Shown here: piece after piece, positions 34,573-47,900 of the stretch | Numbering within the stretch: position 1 is the first letter of the stretch | Layout: each line of letters begins with the position of its first letter | Assembly (NCBI GenBank): GCA_032622095.1 | Contig: CP136066.1 | Span: 44,961,835-45,025,834, forward strand | From: Siphonodentalium dalli | Lineage: Eukaryota; Mollusca; Scaphopoda; Gadilida; Siphonodentaliidae | Direction: 5' to 3' | DNA: 64,000 nt | Translations under genes and position numbers: made by a program | Notes under the pieces: model-generated | Databases searched by the model: none | Told to the model about the DNA's origin: nothing | What the model saw: the letters and a program-made list of their open reading frames with translations, nothing else

Positions 34573-34576
34573 TTAA

Positions 34577-35200
34577 CCTTTTCATGATGGGAGCTACGCT
34601 GGTGCAGCATTAAAGATCATGTGCCAGTGCATTCTCTTATATATGCAAGTCTCCCACAGGGAGCCTCGCATATATAAGAGAGTGCACTGGCTTACAAGAT
34701 AAATATTGTTAGGCCAATGTATTCTCTTATATCTGCAAGGCTTCCTATGTTGAAAAGTTAAAAGATGGATTTCCTATAAAAAAAGGAGCATCGCTAGGCC
34801 ATGGCAAAATACACCAATGGCAATTCCAACAAAGAACCACAACTCTGGTGAAAATTGGTGGGCGTCCCAAATTTGAACTTGACCTGTATTTTTGGCTTGT
34901 AAACTCATTAATTATATTTCATTCCATTCAGTTCAGACTTACTAAAGTGAAATCCGGAAACGAAAATTTAGTGCAAATTCCAACAAAAAGGGCCATAACT
35001 CTGGTGAAAATTGGTGGGAAAAACCCGATTTCGAACTTGACCTATATCTTGTGCTAGTAAACCCACATACCAAATTTCATTCCATTCAGTTGAGACTATC
35101 TAAAGTTATCATCTGGAATGATAAAAGTGAATGGACAGACAAATGGATGCACTGACCAATAACTTAATAGATCCCGTTTTTTAAAAACAGGTGTAAAAAA
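34577..35200. mobile_element. Truncated shell G element followed by a family C repeat, copy B
   Basis: The shell-G copy keeps hairpin 1 (GCCAGTGCATTCTC, apex GTCTCCCACAGGGAGCC) and half of hairpin 2, then stops near 34770. The family C copy runs from about 34783 (AGGAGCATCGCTAGGCC) to 35200. Confidence 0.65.
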
Positions 35201-35735
35201 AGAAAGAAAAAAAAACACAGGTGGAGGTACCATGTTTTCAAGTCAGTCAGTATTCCCTCACCAATCTATATAATTGCATCTGCAATATATGTAAACCAAC
35301 AATAAAATAGGTCAGATCATCATGTCTAATGGATCAAAATCATGTGTTCTCAGGCACTTTCCCTCATCACCAGACGAGGGCCTCATTCAAACAATTTTAA
35401 TTGAATATTCACTCAGAATTTTCCAATACTTAGTTAAAAACTCAATGTTCCATTAACACTCTCGTGGTCATAACAGACTTAGACAGCCATGTTGTTTCTG
35501 GACCAAAATGTCTGATGAAGCGGAAAATAAATGACTGTAAATTGCACCAAGTGAATGTAAACTGCAGGTATCCTTTGGAAAGTCATATTTCCGAGTTTGC
35601 AAATGCAATTGGGCATGAGAGATAAGGGTCACGTCACAATACGATACGTATCCCTTTACAAGGTTCATGATACGAATACACCTAGAGGCCTAGATAAAAA
35701 TCATCTGTGCTTCTGCTATGAAGCCTTGTTTTTAA

Positions 35736-36117
35736 CCCTTTACCCAACAAACCGGCCAAAAACGGCCAAATAAAGCTTCAACAGCCTAAAATATCTTCGG
35801 TCTGTCTCAATAGAACCATACAAATATGGATATCATTGGAACCGGCTCCTTGACCACATTGTGATAGTTACAGTTATGCCCTGTGCCAATGCATTCTCTT
35901 ATATATGCGAGTCGACCATAGGTCGCCTCGCATATATAAGAGAATGCATTGGCCTAAAAAAAATCTTTTTTTACCATTTTTTCTTACATTCTTTAACAAT
36001 TTTATAATTTTTAATGTGTTAAGCCAATGCATTCTCTTATATATGCGAGGCGACCTATGGTCGACTCGCATATATAATAGAATGCATTGGCACAGGGCCG
36101 TTCTGTTGGGTAAAGGG
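35736..36117. mobile_element. Twin-hairpin element, shell P, copy B of 23180-23534
   Basis: TTAA on both sides (35732-35735, 36118-36121). Both hairpins are intact, at about 35887-35955 and 36026-36092. Confidence 0.9.
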
Positions 36118-36163
36118 TTAAATGGTAGGTACCAGTTTTTTCTAAACCTCACACAGTAGTTAA

Positions 36164-36414
36164 CCTTTCTATTATAAAGCATCATTGATGAGTAGTTATC
36201 ACATAGGAAATGTTCAGATAATAAGTTCAACAAATGACCATAGGTCGTTTTTTGAACATATTATCTAAACATTTCCCTAAATAAATAGGAATCCTTCTGT
36301 ACTTTTATTTATCTGTTGTCTGCTTATATTACCTGTACATCCCTGCAAATCATAATAGACCATTCTGATATACACTTCTAACTGACTGGGAAAATCCATT
36401 TTGTATAGAACGGG
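36164..36414. mobile_element. Shell S MITE, copy B
   Basis: Counterpart of 23581-23831, with TTAA flanks and the GACCATAGGTC apex hairpin retained. Confidence 0.8.
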
Positions 36415-36481
36415 TTAAAACCGATCCAATATTCCATATATGATTGTCTGAGAACACAGTTGTTTTTAATGGTCTGACATA

Positions 36482-36940
36482 TGTGACCCGCCATATCAAA
36501 TCCAGCCGTAAGTCGGGATTTTTTTTACACTGTGCCAATGCATTCTCTTATATATGCGAGTCGACCATAGGTCGCCTCGCATATATAAGAGAATGCATTG
36601 GCCTAACAATTTTTTACAATTTTAATAATTTTTTCTTGTATTCTTTAACAATTTTATAATTTCACCCATACAGACCTCCAGACAAATATGAGCAGACTAC
36701 ACTCTTCTATATGCTTCTATATATGTGTGGGGCTCCCTGCAGGGTAATGGATGTTTTTTATTTTATGTCCTAAAAATTGCAAGAAACATTTATTTTAAAA
36801 AAATGATAAAAAATTGTTAGGCCAATGCATTCTCTTATATATGCGAGGCGACCTATGGTCGACTCGCATATATAAGAGAATGCATTGGCACAGGGTAAAA
36901 AAATCCCGACTTACAACTGGATTTGATATGGCGGGTCACA
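36482..36940. mobile_element. Twin-hairpin element, shell T, copy B
   Basis: 459 bp, TGTGACCCGCC to GGCGGGTCACA, flanked by TA (36480-36481, 36941-36942). It lacks the internal duplication seen in A and is the cleanest complete shell-T copy in the window. Confidence 0.9.
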
Positions 36941-37397
36941 TATGTGATGGTAGACTAAATGACATGTGATGATTAATGAGCAATGAGATGGAAGGTTGAT
37001 AGGAGATTATTGTCCAATGAGAGGAGGTTTATGTCATGACTCCTCTGCAATCTCTGCCGCTGGTGTAGAGGACTGGGAACCTGAAATAAGCAAGAATTTG
37101 TGATGTAGACAACTTCTGTTACTTACGAAATTCATTTAAGAAATGGACCTTAATATTTATTCCTTCCATTTGTACTGAACTCGCAAATTAATAAAGTAGT
37201 CCAGCCGCCAAGTGACCAATGCATGTTTTAGCATATAAAGCTTCTTTCTAGGAGGATTCTGATTCACTCGTCAGAATGCTCTATTTATTTTTGGAATGAA
37301 GAATTAGATTGTTAAATATTTTTCTATTTTTATAAATCAAACGTAAGGTCATATTCCATGTTCTGAGGTTCGTTTGTGGGAATGTGGTCAAAACTAA

Positions 37398-38800
37398 GAT
37401 TTTCGCAATTTTAAGCCACCATCTTGGTGGCCATCTTGAACTTTAATCAATTGTTGAGCTGACCTTTATATAGGTCCATCTTATATAGGTCCATCCAGAA
37501 AACATAACAAATGTGACATATCATTGTTTCTCTATCTTTTTTCAACACCATGGGGTTAGTCATTTTGTTTTGACAAATTCGGCCATTTTGACCACCATCT
37601 TTGTTCATCCCGATTTCTCAAATTCCCCAAGGCTGACCCGGTGTCAGCCGGTAGATTCTTTAGAAGGGGAACTACCCATCAGAATCCGCTGACAAAAAAC
37701 TTTATATGTGAAAACAAGCATTAGCCAAAAATTGGGGTTTGGCAGTGGGACTACAGTTTTTAGCGACCATTTTCAATCATAATCAGATAGCGAGTTGCAA
37801 GTTAAATTCATAAATTATGGAATCAAGTTGGGGCTTGGTGCGATTTCAACCAAGTTCCACAGCACGAATACATGTAAATATATATGAAGTTATGAACTGC
37901 TTTGATCGTCTTTATGTTGACCCTATCTGGACGAAACTAACAGAGAACAGTATTTATAGTTAAGTGCTGGAGAAAAAAGTGATCCATTTTTTATCTGGGA
38001 GGATAATTTCTGTTACTACTTTGCGGTCATTTTGGAAATGTTTACACACACAAGTTAGGCTCTGGCAGGTAAGTCAGACACACACTTAGATGGACAGAGT
38101 GACATAATGATTTGAGTAATTCCCCAATAATATTTTTCAGGGTATAATAAGGAAAACAAAATTGCCCGGAAAATATTGGAATACAAGCTTATCTTTAGTC
38201 CATGCAAGGCCAACTTCCCTGTACCTCAGGACAACATATTTTTAATCTTTTATTTTATATTTCTGGGGCACATGTCAACGAAGCAAACAATCTCTGCATC
38301 AGCTAGCGAAAAAATGCGAAAAAAATTGTTGAATGCTCAGGGTTTCAGGACCATGCGTGTGGGCCTGAGAAACAGGAAAATAACTTTCCCAGGGCTGAGA
38401 ATATGGTGCCAAATGAGGGTTCCAGTGGGCTAACATCACCAAATTCATCCTCTGGGGACCTCATTCTGCATGCATGGCCTCATCTGCTATGGAAGACCTA
38501 GATTCCGATTTATATTCCCAGATGGTGAATATTGTGATATGCACCTCGATTATGCAATATCACCATGATTATGTGTCATCAGCCAATTTTGGGATATAGA
38601 GAAACTAAACTAAAACACAAAAAGAATCATTGTGAAGAAGTTTCCAAAGAAAATAACAAAACTTGTTAATTTGATAAGAAAGATGCATGCCAAAGATGAC
38701 GCCTAAACAAAATGAGGTCCCTGGAGGGTGAATTTAGTGATGCTAGCCAACTGTGCAAATGTCCAGCACCCTATTCTCAGCCCTGGACATTGCAGTAGTG
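37398..38800. other. Intergenic / 3' flank of the ARID4-like gene
   Basis: Downstream (minus strand) of the stop codon at 38801-38803. Degenerate family H arms lie at about 38410-38475 and 38711-38770, so the 3' UTR probably starts in repeat sequence. An AATAAA on the minus strand lies near 38250 and could be a polyadenylation signal, but several AT-rich alternatives exist. No other gene was recognised. Confidence 0.45.
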
Positions 38801-38997
38801 CTACTTAAATTTTTGTTTGTGCTTACCATTTGGAGATTTACCGTTTTGCTTATTCTTTCCTTTGCGTTTGGCCCGTTTCCGCTTCCGGTCAATATAGGCA
38901 ACCTCTGCTTTCAACTGCATATACATCTTACGAATCTCTTCAATTTTGGTCATCAAGAAACCAATTCGAGCATCTCCAGTCAAGGTTTCACCCTCCT
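38801..38997 (-). CDS. ARID4: ARID4-like, terminal exon l: conserved C-terminal coiled coil and basic tail
   Basis: 197 nt, phase 1 start, acceptor TTTGTCCATTTCAG, stop TAG at 38803-38801. Encodes 64 residues: EGETLTGDARIGFLMTKIEE, IRKMYMQLKAEVAYIDRKRK, then a Lys/Asn-rich tail. The R-K-(M/I)-Y-x-x-L-K-(A/S)-E-V-A-x-I-D-R-(R/K)-R-K-R motif is the most conserved part of the ARID4 C terminus and anchors the gene's 3' end. Confidence 0.92.
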
Positions 38998-41900
38998 CTG
39001 AAATGGACAAATATCCTAATTAAATTTCAGGGACAGAGCTAAGCCTTGGGTATAGTGTTTCTCACATTTGCAGACTGAGGTCCCCAGAGGGTGAATTCAG
39101 TGATGCTATCATGCACAGCAGGCTAGCATCACCAAATTCACCCTCTGGGAACCTCATTCTGCTTAGGCCTCAACTGCTATGGGAGACCTAGGATCAGATT
39201 TGAAGTTGGTGATGTTCACTCATTTGTCACCTTGATCATGCAATTTATCTTCTGCAAATTAGGGGATATAGAAACTGAACAGAAGGATGCGAACAACATC
39301 ATTTGCCCCTCTTTTGAAAGCAGTCATGATGGCCAACATCCATACCAAATATCATTCAGATCTGATAACCAGTGGCTGATTTATATGCATGGGCAGACAA
39401 AAACCCAAAATTTCCAGATAACCAAAGAAGAGGGACGGATAGATGGACAAAATCAATCCAGTAAATTCACCATTTTTCTTCAATGTGGTATAATATGAAA
39501 GTGTCAATGACACTGTAGCTCAACTTGGAGAGGGGATAATTTCATGTGTTACAGTTAATGGAGCTATTAGGAATGCAGAAAGTTAAATGTCTAAGTAATA
39601 CTAGATGTGAACATGAAGAGATGGCCGCAGGTGGCAATGTTTTTCAACAAAATTCGGAAAATTATTGATGGCTCCAATTTAGTGGTCACTCCGAAGTTCC
39701 ATATGATGTTTGGAGATTATCGGATGAGGGATGTGGTCTGTATGGTGTTCCAAAGAATTTAGTCATGCAGAGAGTAAAACTTGAACTAAAAATGAGAAAA
39801 ATATGTACCAAGATGAAAGTTGAGTTCTCGTCGTTGTACCCTGTTCTCCTTAGCTAGATCTGCTAGTTTATCAACCAGCGTTGTTTGAGTTGGAGTCCTA
39901 CTACCCTCTTTATCATTTGAACTGTCACTGTCTGTACCTGTAAGATATGGAGACAATACAGTAATGCCCAAAGTAATTGACCACTTAACCACAGCAGAAT
40001 TATGGGTAATTTTTCAGGATTTAGTCGGAAATATGGCTTGTTGCTATTCATCGGAAAGCTCTCGGCGAGAGCTTTCCGATCAATGGCAACAAGCCATATT
40101 TCCGACTAAATCCTGAAAAATTACCCATAATTCTGCTGTGGTTAAGTGGTCAATTACTTTGGGCATTACCATAGTTATATGTACCTAAAAGATATATAGT
40201 GTATTTTAACATGCCTGTCAATTCCTGGACCTAAAGGAGTATTATTATATGCCTGTCACTATCTAAAATATATATAGACAATAGTTAACTGTTCTAAGTA
40301 GCATACGGTTTTCCTCCAAGTAAGATGCGAGGGATTATTTTTACGAGGCATCATTCGACAGAAGAAAACTACTCAGTACAGTTGACTGTTGTGTTTATTA
40401 TATTTTCTATACCAGCTTGTTACGACCCAGACGACAATGAAACACACGTTTAGACCTTATATGTTCTTTAAGCTACAAGTAGTTCGCAAAGGAAATGTTC
40501 AAACAATAAGTTCAACAAACGACCATAGGCCATTTGTTGACCTTATTTCTGAACATTTCTCATCAAAGAATATGAAACTTCAGCACTTGTATTATCTTTT
40601 CATTATATAGCCGTCTGCTCATTTTACCTAAAGACTCCTCCAAATGAATAGACAATTCCAATATTGACTTCTAAAACTGGGTGGGAGAATCCATTTAGTA
40701 AAGAATGTGTTAACCACTAAAACATAAAACGTTTAACCCTTTCATGATGGGAGCAGCATTAAAGTTCCTGTGCCAGTGCATTCTCTTATATATGCAAGTC
40801 TCCCATAGGCAGCCTTGCACATGTTAGTGAATGCATTGGTTTACAAGGTCAAGGTAAATATTGTTAGGCCCATCTATTCTCTTATATATAGGAGACTTAC
40901 ATATATAAGAGAATGCATTGGCATAGAGTTTTTGAGAAATTACAGGAAGCTCCAGCCATGAAAGGGTTAACTATATTTCAAAACTTACTGTTAATTTTTC
41001 CACCTCCTTGTTTGTTGACACAGCTTATTCGCCGCCTCCGTTTGGTTGTATTTATACTGCTTTCGGATTCATGTTTCCGCTTAGTAGTTGTTGCTGATGA
41101 CTCAGTAATATCCAATTTTATAATATTTGTGTTCCTTACTTCACCGCCAAACATTGCTGAATAACTAGTAAACGGAGATTCGTTTTCAGACGCCTGACTA
41201 TTTTCTGACGATGGAAAGTCATATTCGTCTCGTTTTCGACTTGTCATCTGCTTACGTTCTGAGGGTTCCATAACCTCGGGAGTGGTGGGCGGTGTGTTTT
41301 CATAAACAGTTCCTGCTATGTTTGAGGTTGAAGCATCCTCATTCACGCTGTTCGAGTCAATAATAGAATTGTCCTCCTCCTCCTCCTCCTCCTCAGCTTT
41401 GACTTTTTTGACACTTGCCGTTTTACTGTCTGCGCCATCTGGGCTCTCAGAACGACGAGGCGACTTTAACGTTCGCTTAGTTTTCAAGAATACTGGGGTC
41501 TTGGATGAACTGGATTCACTAAGAGTCTTCTTTCTTGGTGCAAATTTACGTTTTGGTGATTTCGGAGACTCATCTATCTCCTTAGAATCTTCCTTCTTTT
41601 TGACCTTTTTCTTAACTTTCTTCTTCTCCTTCTCATCAGAAGATTTGGGAGTTTCCACCAAAGTTTTCTTCTGCTTCTGAAAAGTAAATTTAAATGTAGA
41701 GTTCCTCATTCCAGATACATGTTACTGTGCTGCCCTAAGTAAATGACTCATCGAACTGGAGTGGCATCCCAGTTAGACCACATTTCAGTTATACTTTAAA
41801 AGCAGTTATAAACTGCAAGACAACCCGAGGATTGTGTGGTTAAAACACACGAAATCATCAGCTGGTATGAAACAGTAACTTCCAGTACAATTGCGGCTCC

Positions 41901-44900
41901 AGTAAATTTGTATATGTCATAGAAATGAAACAGTCAGTAGTTCGCTATAGTGTATCGGCAGTCAAGGAAAATAATTGTGGTGCCACAGCATTCACAGAAC
42001 TGTTAATTGTGGTGCAGTTATGGTTTGACCGTAGTTATATAAGGATTAACTGTCATGTGGACTGTTTTTATGGAGATGTAACCGTGAGGTAAGTGGACAT
42101 AACTTGTGTAAAACCCAAAGGGTTTTACATACAAGTTATGACCACTTACCTCACGGTTACATCTCCATAAAAATAGTCCACATGACAGTTAATCCTTATA
42201 TTTATATACATTTAGCGAAAAAGCCACTTTTGTAAATGTATTTAAATCGAAAAGTGTATCATGACAAAAACAGCCCAAAATACCCAATAGCACCCTTGGA
42301 AAAAGTTAATAGGAACATTTCTCTTCATATTGAAACCCGATGATGTATTAAGTCAATCCTGCGCGAGTCCAAATGCGCCCAAAACATTACGCGTTCGTCT
42401 TTCCAAACCCAATAACGTATCGATGTTGTTATGAGCTTGGTGTTATGAGCCGTTGCACATTCACCGAGAAATAATTGCAACTAGCCACGTTGGCGCCGAC
42501 CAATCGGAATGCTGGATTTAGTGATGATCACACTTAGTATGTAAATATAAATGCATAATAACCCCAGGTACTGGGTCAATTACTTATGGCAGTACAGTAC
42601 AACATTGTTTTATCACAATCCATAACTGGTAAATCCAGATTTATTACACACCCATCAAAATCAGGCCTCAAAATATTGTGTTGGTCATTTGCAGAATGAG
42701 GTCCCCAGTGGGTGAATTTCTATATCCCCTAATTTGCACAAGATAAAATACATAATCGAGGTGACAAATAGGTGAACATCACAAATATCAACAGGGGAAC
42801 TACAATCCTAGGTCTTCCATAGCAGTTGAGTCCTAAGCAGCATGAGTTCTCCAGAGAGTGAATTTGGTGATGTTAGCTCACTTTGTGGAATAGCATCACT
42901 AAATCCCCCCTCAAGGAACCCAATTCTGCATATGTCAGGCACATTATTATTTCCAGACTTGAATCTAAGTACTCAACACGCTAAATTTAAGGTAAAAGTT
43001 CTACTGTCTATAAAGGTGGGGTGATTCTGACAATCTCCATTTTGAATCACAACAGACAAGACATACTGTGTTATATTTCTACTGTTTATAAAGGTGGTGT
43101 GACAACCTCCATTTTGAACCAACAATGTAAGTGGAGTTTACTTTTAATTTTGTTTGACATGATCTCATGTAAAGTTTTCTTGATGGCTGAGGAATCATTG
43201 TTTGCCAGCTCACCCGCAGAGAGCCTCATGCAGAATGTAGCATGTATTACTATGTCTTCTACCTGAAGTTATGTGGGGCTCACTAGAGGAGGGGATTAAT
43301 TTACCTTGATGGCTGAGGAATCATTGTTTGCCAGCTCACCCTCAGAGAGCCTCATGCAGAATGTAGCATGTATTACTATGTCTTCTACCTGAAGTTATGT
43401 GGGGCTCACTAGAGGAGGGGACTAATTTACCTTGACGGCTGGAGAATCAGTTTGTCAGCTCACCCTCAGAGAGCCTCATGTAGAGAGCAGCATGTACTAC
43501 TATGCCATCTACCTAAAGTTATGTGGGGCTCACTAGAGGAGGGGACTAATTTACCTTGATGGATGGAGAATCATTGTTTGTCATCTCATCATCAGATCCC
43601 TTAGCTGCCGCCGTCTCCAAACTATCCTTTGATTTAACATCCTTCTTCTTTTTCCGGCCTCTTCTATCTGTTTTTTCCTCGACGATCGTAAGCGCTGGGA
43701 ATGCTTCGTCATTCATACTATCTGATTTATCATCCAGAAAATCAAATAAATCCTTCTTATCAAAACACGAACTCTCAGCCTTCTCTGACTTGTCTTCCGG
43801 AAATAGAGAAACTTTTGACGCAGATTTTTCGGCACTTTCTTCAACGATATCACTCTTAACTTCTAATTTCACTGGCGGAGTTACGCCTGCCTCCTCATTA
43901 ATGACATCAGATAATGGTGGTTGAGACGTGATTTCTGGAATCTCTGTTTTATCCGAGTCGTCGTAGGAAGAATTTGTGATGTCTGCTTCATCCGATTTTG
44001 ATGATAGTTCCTCATTAGATCTCGTTTTGATGTCAGTCACCCTGACCAATGATGGCATCTCTCGCACGGGCTCCGTATCGTCTTCAGGTGACCACTCATA
44101 AATGTCCCTCTTTTTTGTTGATTGTGGATCAGTGATTTTCTTTAAATCTGTCGACTTGTCTTCTTTCTTCTCGAGAACCGGCAGTGACTTGTCATCATCT
44201 GTCTGCTTCGATGGTTTCTTATTGCATACTTTTGCTGAAAACAAATTCAACAAAATATTTAAGGCTATATATCAAAACAAATAAAAGGTTACAGACCACG
44301 TGTCCCCCAAAAATTTGGCTTTTTAGTAAGGAAAGCTTTTTTTAAACATTGTCAAAATGCATCGGACCGAGACCAAATTCAAACTTGGCCTTTGTCTTCT
44401 GAAATTTGAACCATACCAAATATCAAGAGATTCAGTTAAATTTAAAAAGAATCGGATAACTAAAAGTAAAGTTATCATCCAGAAACCAAAATAATCTCCA
44501 AATTCTAAGACAAGAACCATAACACTGGCAAAAATGGGCGGACCGAACCCATATATGAACATGACCTGTATTTGGAGCTCATAAACTCACATACCAAATA
44601 TAATTTCGATCCGATTATCTAAAATAAAGTTATCATCCGGAAACTTTCTGAACAGACGGACAGATTCTAAGTCGGTCGAAAAGGGGCCATAACTCTAGCA
44701 ATGAAAGTGTCAATGACACTGTAGCTCAACTTGGAAAGGGAATAATTTCATGTGTTAAAGTCAATGGAGTGATTAGGAATGTGGAAAGTTTAAAGGCCTA
44801 GTTATGCAAAGAGTAAAATCTAAGATGGCCGCTGGCAGCCATGTTTTTTTGCCAAATGACCCCAAAAAGACTCGTTCCCATTTACATGTCATTATTAACA

Positions 44901-47900
44901 TCCCAGTACAAATTTCATGATGATCTGACAAATGATACGACCTGTAGCCTGTGTCAAAGGATTTAGTCATGCAAAGAGTAAAATCCAAGATGGCTGCTGG
45001 CAGCCATGTTTTTTGGCCAAATGACTCCAAAATGAATAATTCCCATCAACATGTCATTGTTAACATCCGTAACAAAATTTCATGATGATCTGACCAAAGC
45101 TACAACCTGTAGGCCGCGCCAAAGGATTTAGTCATGCAAAGAGTTAAATCCAAGATGGCTTCCGGTGGCCATTTTTTTGGCCGAATGACCCCAAAATGAC
45201 TCGTTCCCATCTACATGTCAATATTAACATCCATGACAAATTTCATGATGATCAGACGAGCAGTATGACCTGTAGCCCGCGCCAATGGATTGAATTTTGA
45301 AATCCAAAATGGCGGCTGGTGGCCATGTTTTTTGCCGAATAACCCCAAAATAACTTATTCCCATCTACATGTCAATATTAATATCCATGACAAATTTCAT
45401 GATGATCAGACAAACAGTACGACCTGTAGCCCGTGCGAATGGATTGAATATTGAAATCCAAGATGGCCACTGGCGGCCATGTTTTTTTCCCGAATGAACC
45501 CAAAATGACTCGTTCCAATCTACATTTCAATGTCAACAGCTATGACACATTTTATGATGATCCAACCAAGGGTACGACCTGTAGGCCGTACCAAAGAATT
45601 TAGTCACGCAAAGAGTAAATCTAAGATGGTTGCCGGCAGCCATGTTTTTAGGCCGAATGACCCCAAAATTACTCGTTCCCATCTACATGTCAATGTTAAC
45701 ATTCATGACAAATTTCATGATGATCAGACCAAAGGTACGACCTGTAGCCCGTGCTAATGGATTGAATATTGAAATCCAAGATGGCCACTGGCGGCCATGT
45801 TGTTTGTCCGAATGACCCCAAAATGACTGGTTCCCATCTACATTCCAATTTGAACAGCCATGACAAATTTCATGATGATCAGAATAAAGGTACGACCTGT
45901 AGCCCGTGCTAAAGGATTTAGTCATACAAAGAGAATCCAAAATGGCTGCTGGCGGCCATGTTTTTTTTTGCCGAATGACCCCAAAATGACTCGTTCCCAT
46001 CAACATGTCATTGTTAACATCCATGAAAAAAATTATGACGATCGGACCAAAGGTACGACCTGTAGGCCGTGCCAAAGAATTTAGTCATGCAAAGAGTAAA
46101 ATCTAAGATGGCCTGCCGGTGGCCATGTTTTTTGGCCGAACAACCCCAAAATTACTCGTTCCCATCTACATGTCAATATTAACATCCATGACAAATTTCA
46201 TGATGATCAGACGAACAGTACGACCTGTAGCCCGTGCTAATGGATTGAATATTGAATCCAAGATGGCCACTGGCGGCCATGTTTTTTCCCGAATGAACCC
46301 AAAATGACTCGTTCCCATCTACATGTCAATGTCAACAGCTATGACAAATTTCATAATGATCCGACCAAAGGTACGACCTGTAGCCCGTGCTAAAGGAAAT
46401 TGTTGATGCATCACGCACACACGCACGGACGACAAAGCCATGGCAATAGCTCAAACTTTACAAAGTAAAGTTGAGCTAAAAATGGGCGGACCAAACACAT
46501 ATTCGAACGTGACCTGTACTTGGAGCTCATGAACTCACATACCAAATTTGGTTTCGATCTGAAAGCCCAAAATAAAGTTCTCATCCGGAAATTTTACGCA
46601 CGGCTAAACAGACAGACGGACACGCAGCTATTTTAATAAGTTTAAATAGTTTGTTTCTCAGGTAATATGTATTTAAGATCAAGATTCATTTTTATAAAAC
46701 TTATAACTTACTTTATTTTAAATTTAGATTCAAGGATATAAAATAACATGTTAGATGCTATGAAAGATTCTTTTGTCAGTGAATTTCCTAAATCACTAAT
46801 TGATCAATACAAAAACCAATGCAAATGAAAAAACAATAAAAAACAATCAAGTCACAAAAACTTAAAACTGTTGGCTGACCCCTTCTGGATCTTGTGCACA
46901 TGTATTTGGTAACTCAGTTGTCGAAAAATAACAAAAATTGTTTGCCAATCGGTTTCAAACAAGTATACCAACAAACTTGTAAACTCAGACAGCCAGTGTG
47001 AATGGAGAGAGTGAAGAACGAAAGAACTGAATTTTGTACATTATATTATTGTTTCTCCAATAAAAACATTAAACAAAAAAAACCTTTTTAAAAACAAAAT
47101 GATTATCTTTGGTAATAACAGGTCTAATTTATCTGCAATACCTTATTATAAAAACAAATCGTGTGTGTTATTGGGGGATACAGCTCTGTGGTTGTTGGGG
47201 GCACATTTATTGAGAACCGTTTCTTGGTTCACACAATGTGCCTCAATGACCAGTGGGTATCCCCCAATAACACACACATCCATTCATTTCTTAAATAGCC
47301 ACAAAAATGTCCCAAATAAAACAATAGATGGACTGTCGTCCGGTGCATACCCGCTTGTGGCATACCGCCTAGTGTGGGCATTTCTATAACTTATGACTGC
47401 TATACTCAGACAGATGGATCCAAAAATGAGCATTTTCATATAAACAAAGATGAATAACTATAGAACAAAACAGTTCAATGTGCCATTAAATGTCCTCATA
47501 GTGGTGAACATCCATACAAAATTTCATTGACATCCGAGCATTACTGCTCAAGTTATGACCTGAACAGACACCAGACGGACCAAAAATCCAACATTTCCAG
47601 ATAAACAAAGATGAATAACTCTAGAATGGAAAATCTGAACAAAACAATGGAACCTTCTATTTAATGTCCTCATAGTTGTGAACATCCATAACAAATTTCA
47701 TTGCGATCCCAGCACAACTGTTGAAGTTACGACATGAACAGACATCGGGAGACGTACGGATGGACGGACACACGCACGGACGGACAGGTGCAAAACAGTA
47801 TAAAAAAAAATAATTATAAAAAAACATTTGAAGCATAAATTCTGATTCAAAACCAGTTGAATTTTCTCTTGATAGATATATCCTAAAAGACTTTTAAAAT

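Larger units (their letters stand above)
26615..37397 (+). repeat. Segmental duplication, copy B (~10.8 kb)
   Basis: Direct near-identical copy of 13470-24857. It begins at the outer edge of the MULE and ends at GGAATGTGGTCAAAACT, after which the flanks diverge. B lacks the A insertions at 17469, 18677, 19935 and 20606, and carries its own at 30508, 32572 and 34328. Confidence 0.9.

Noticed and set aside
35874-36233. 119-residue ORF with repeated MLGQCILLYMRGDLWSTRIY-like peptide; also many ORFs with the same peptide elsewhere
   Set aside because: It is the translation of the 69-bp palindrome and spacer, appears in both strands, and occurs wherever the hairpin occurs. It is not a conserved protein.
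41318-41680. Plus-strand 120-residue ORF
   Set aside because: Antisense shadow of ARID4-like exon j.
45683-46075. 130-residue ORF in the 160-bp array
   Set aside because: Repeat translation; the frame is maintained only by array periodicity.
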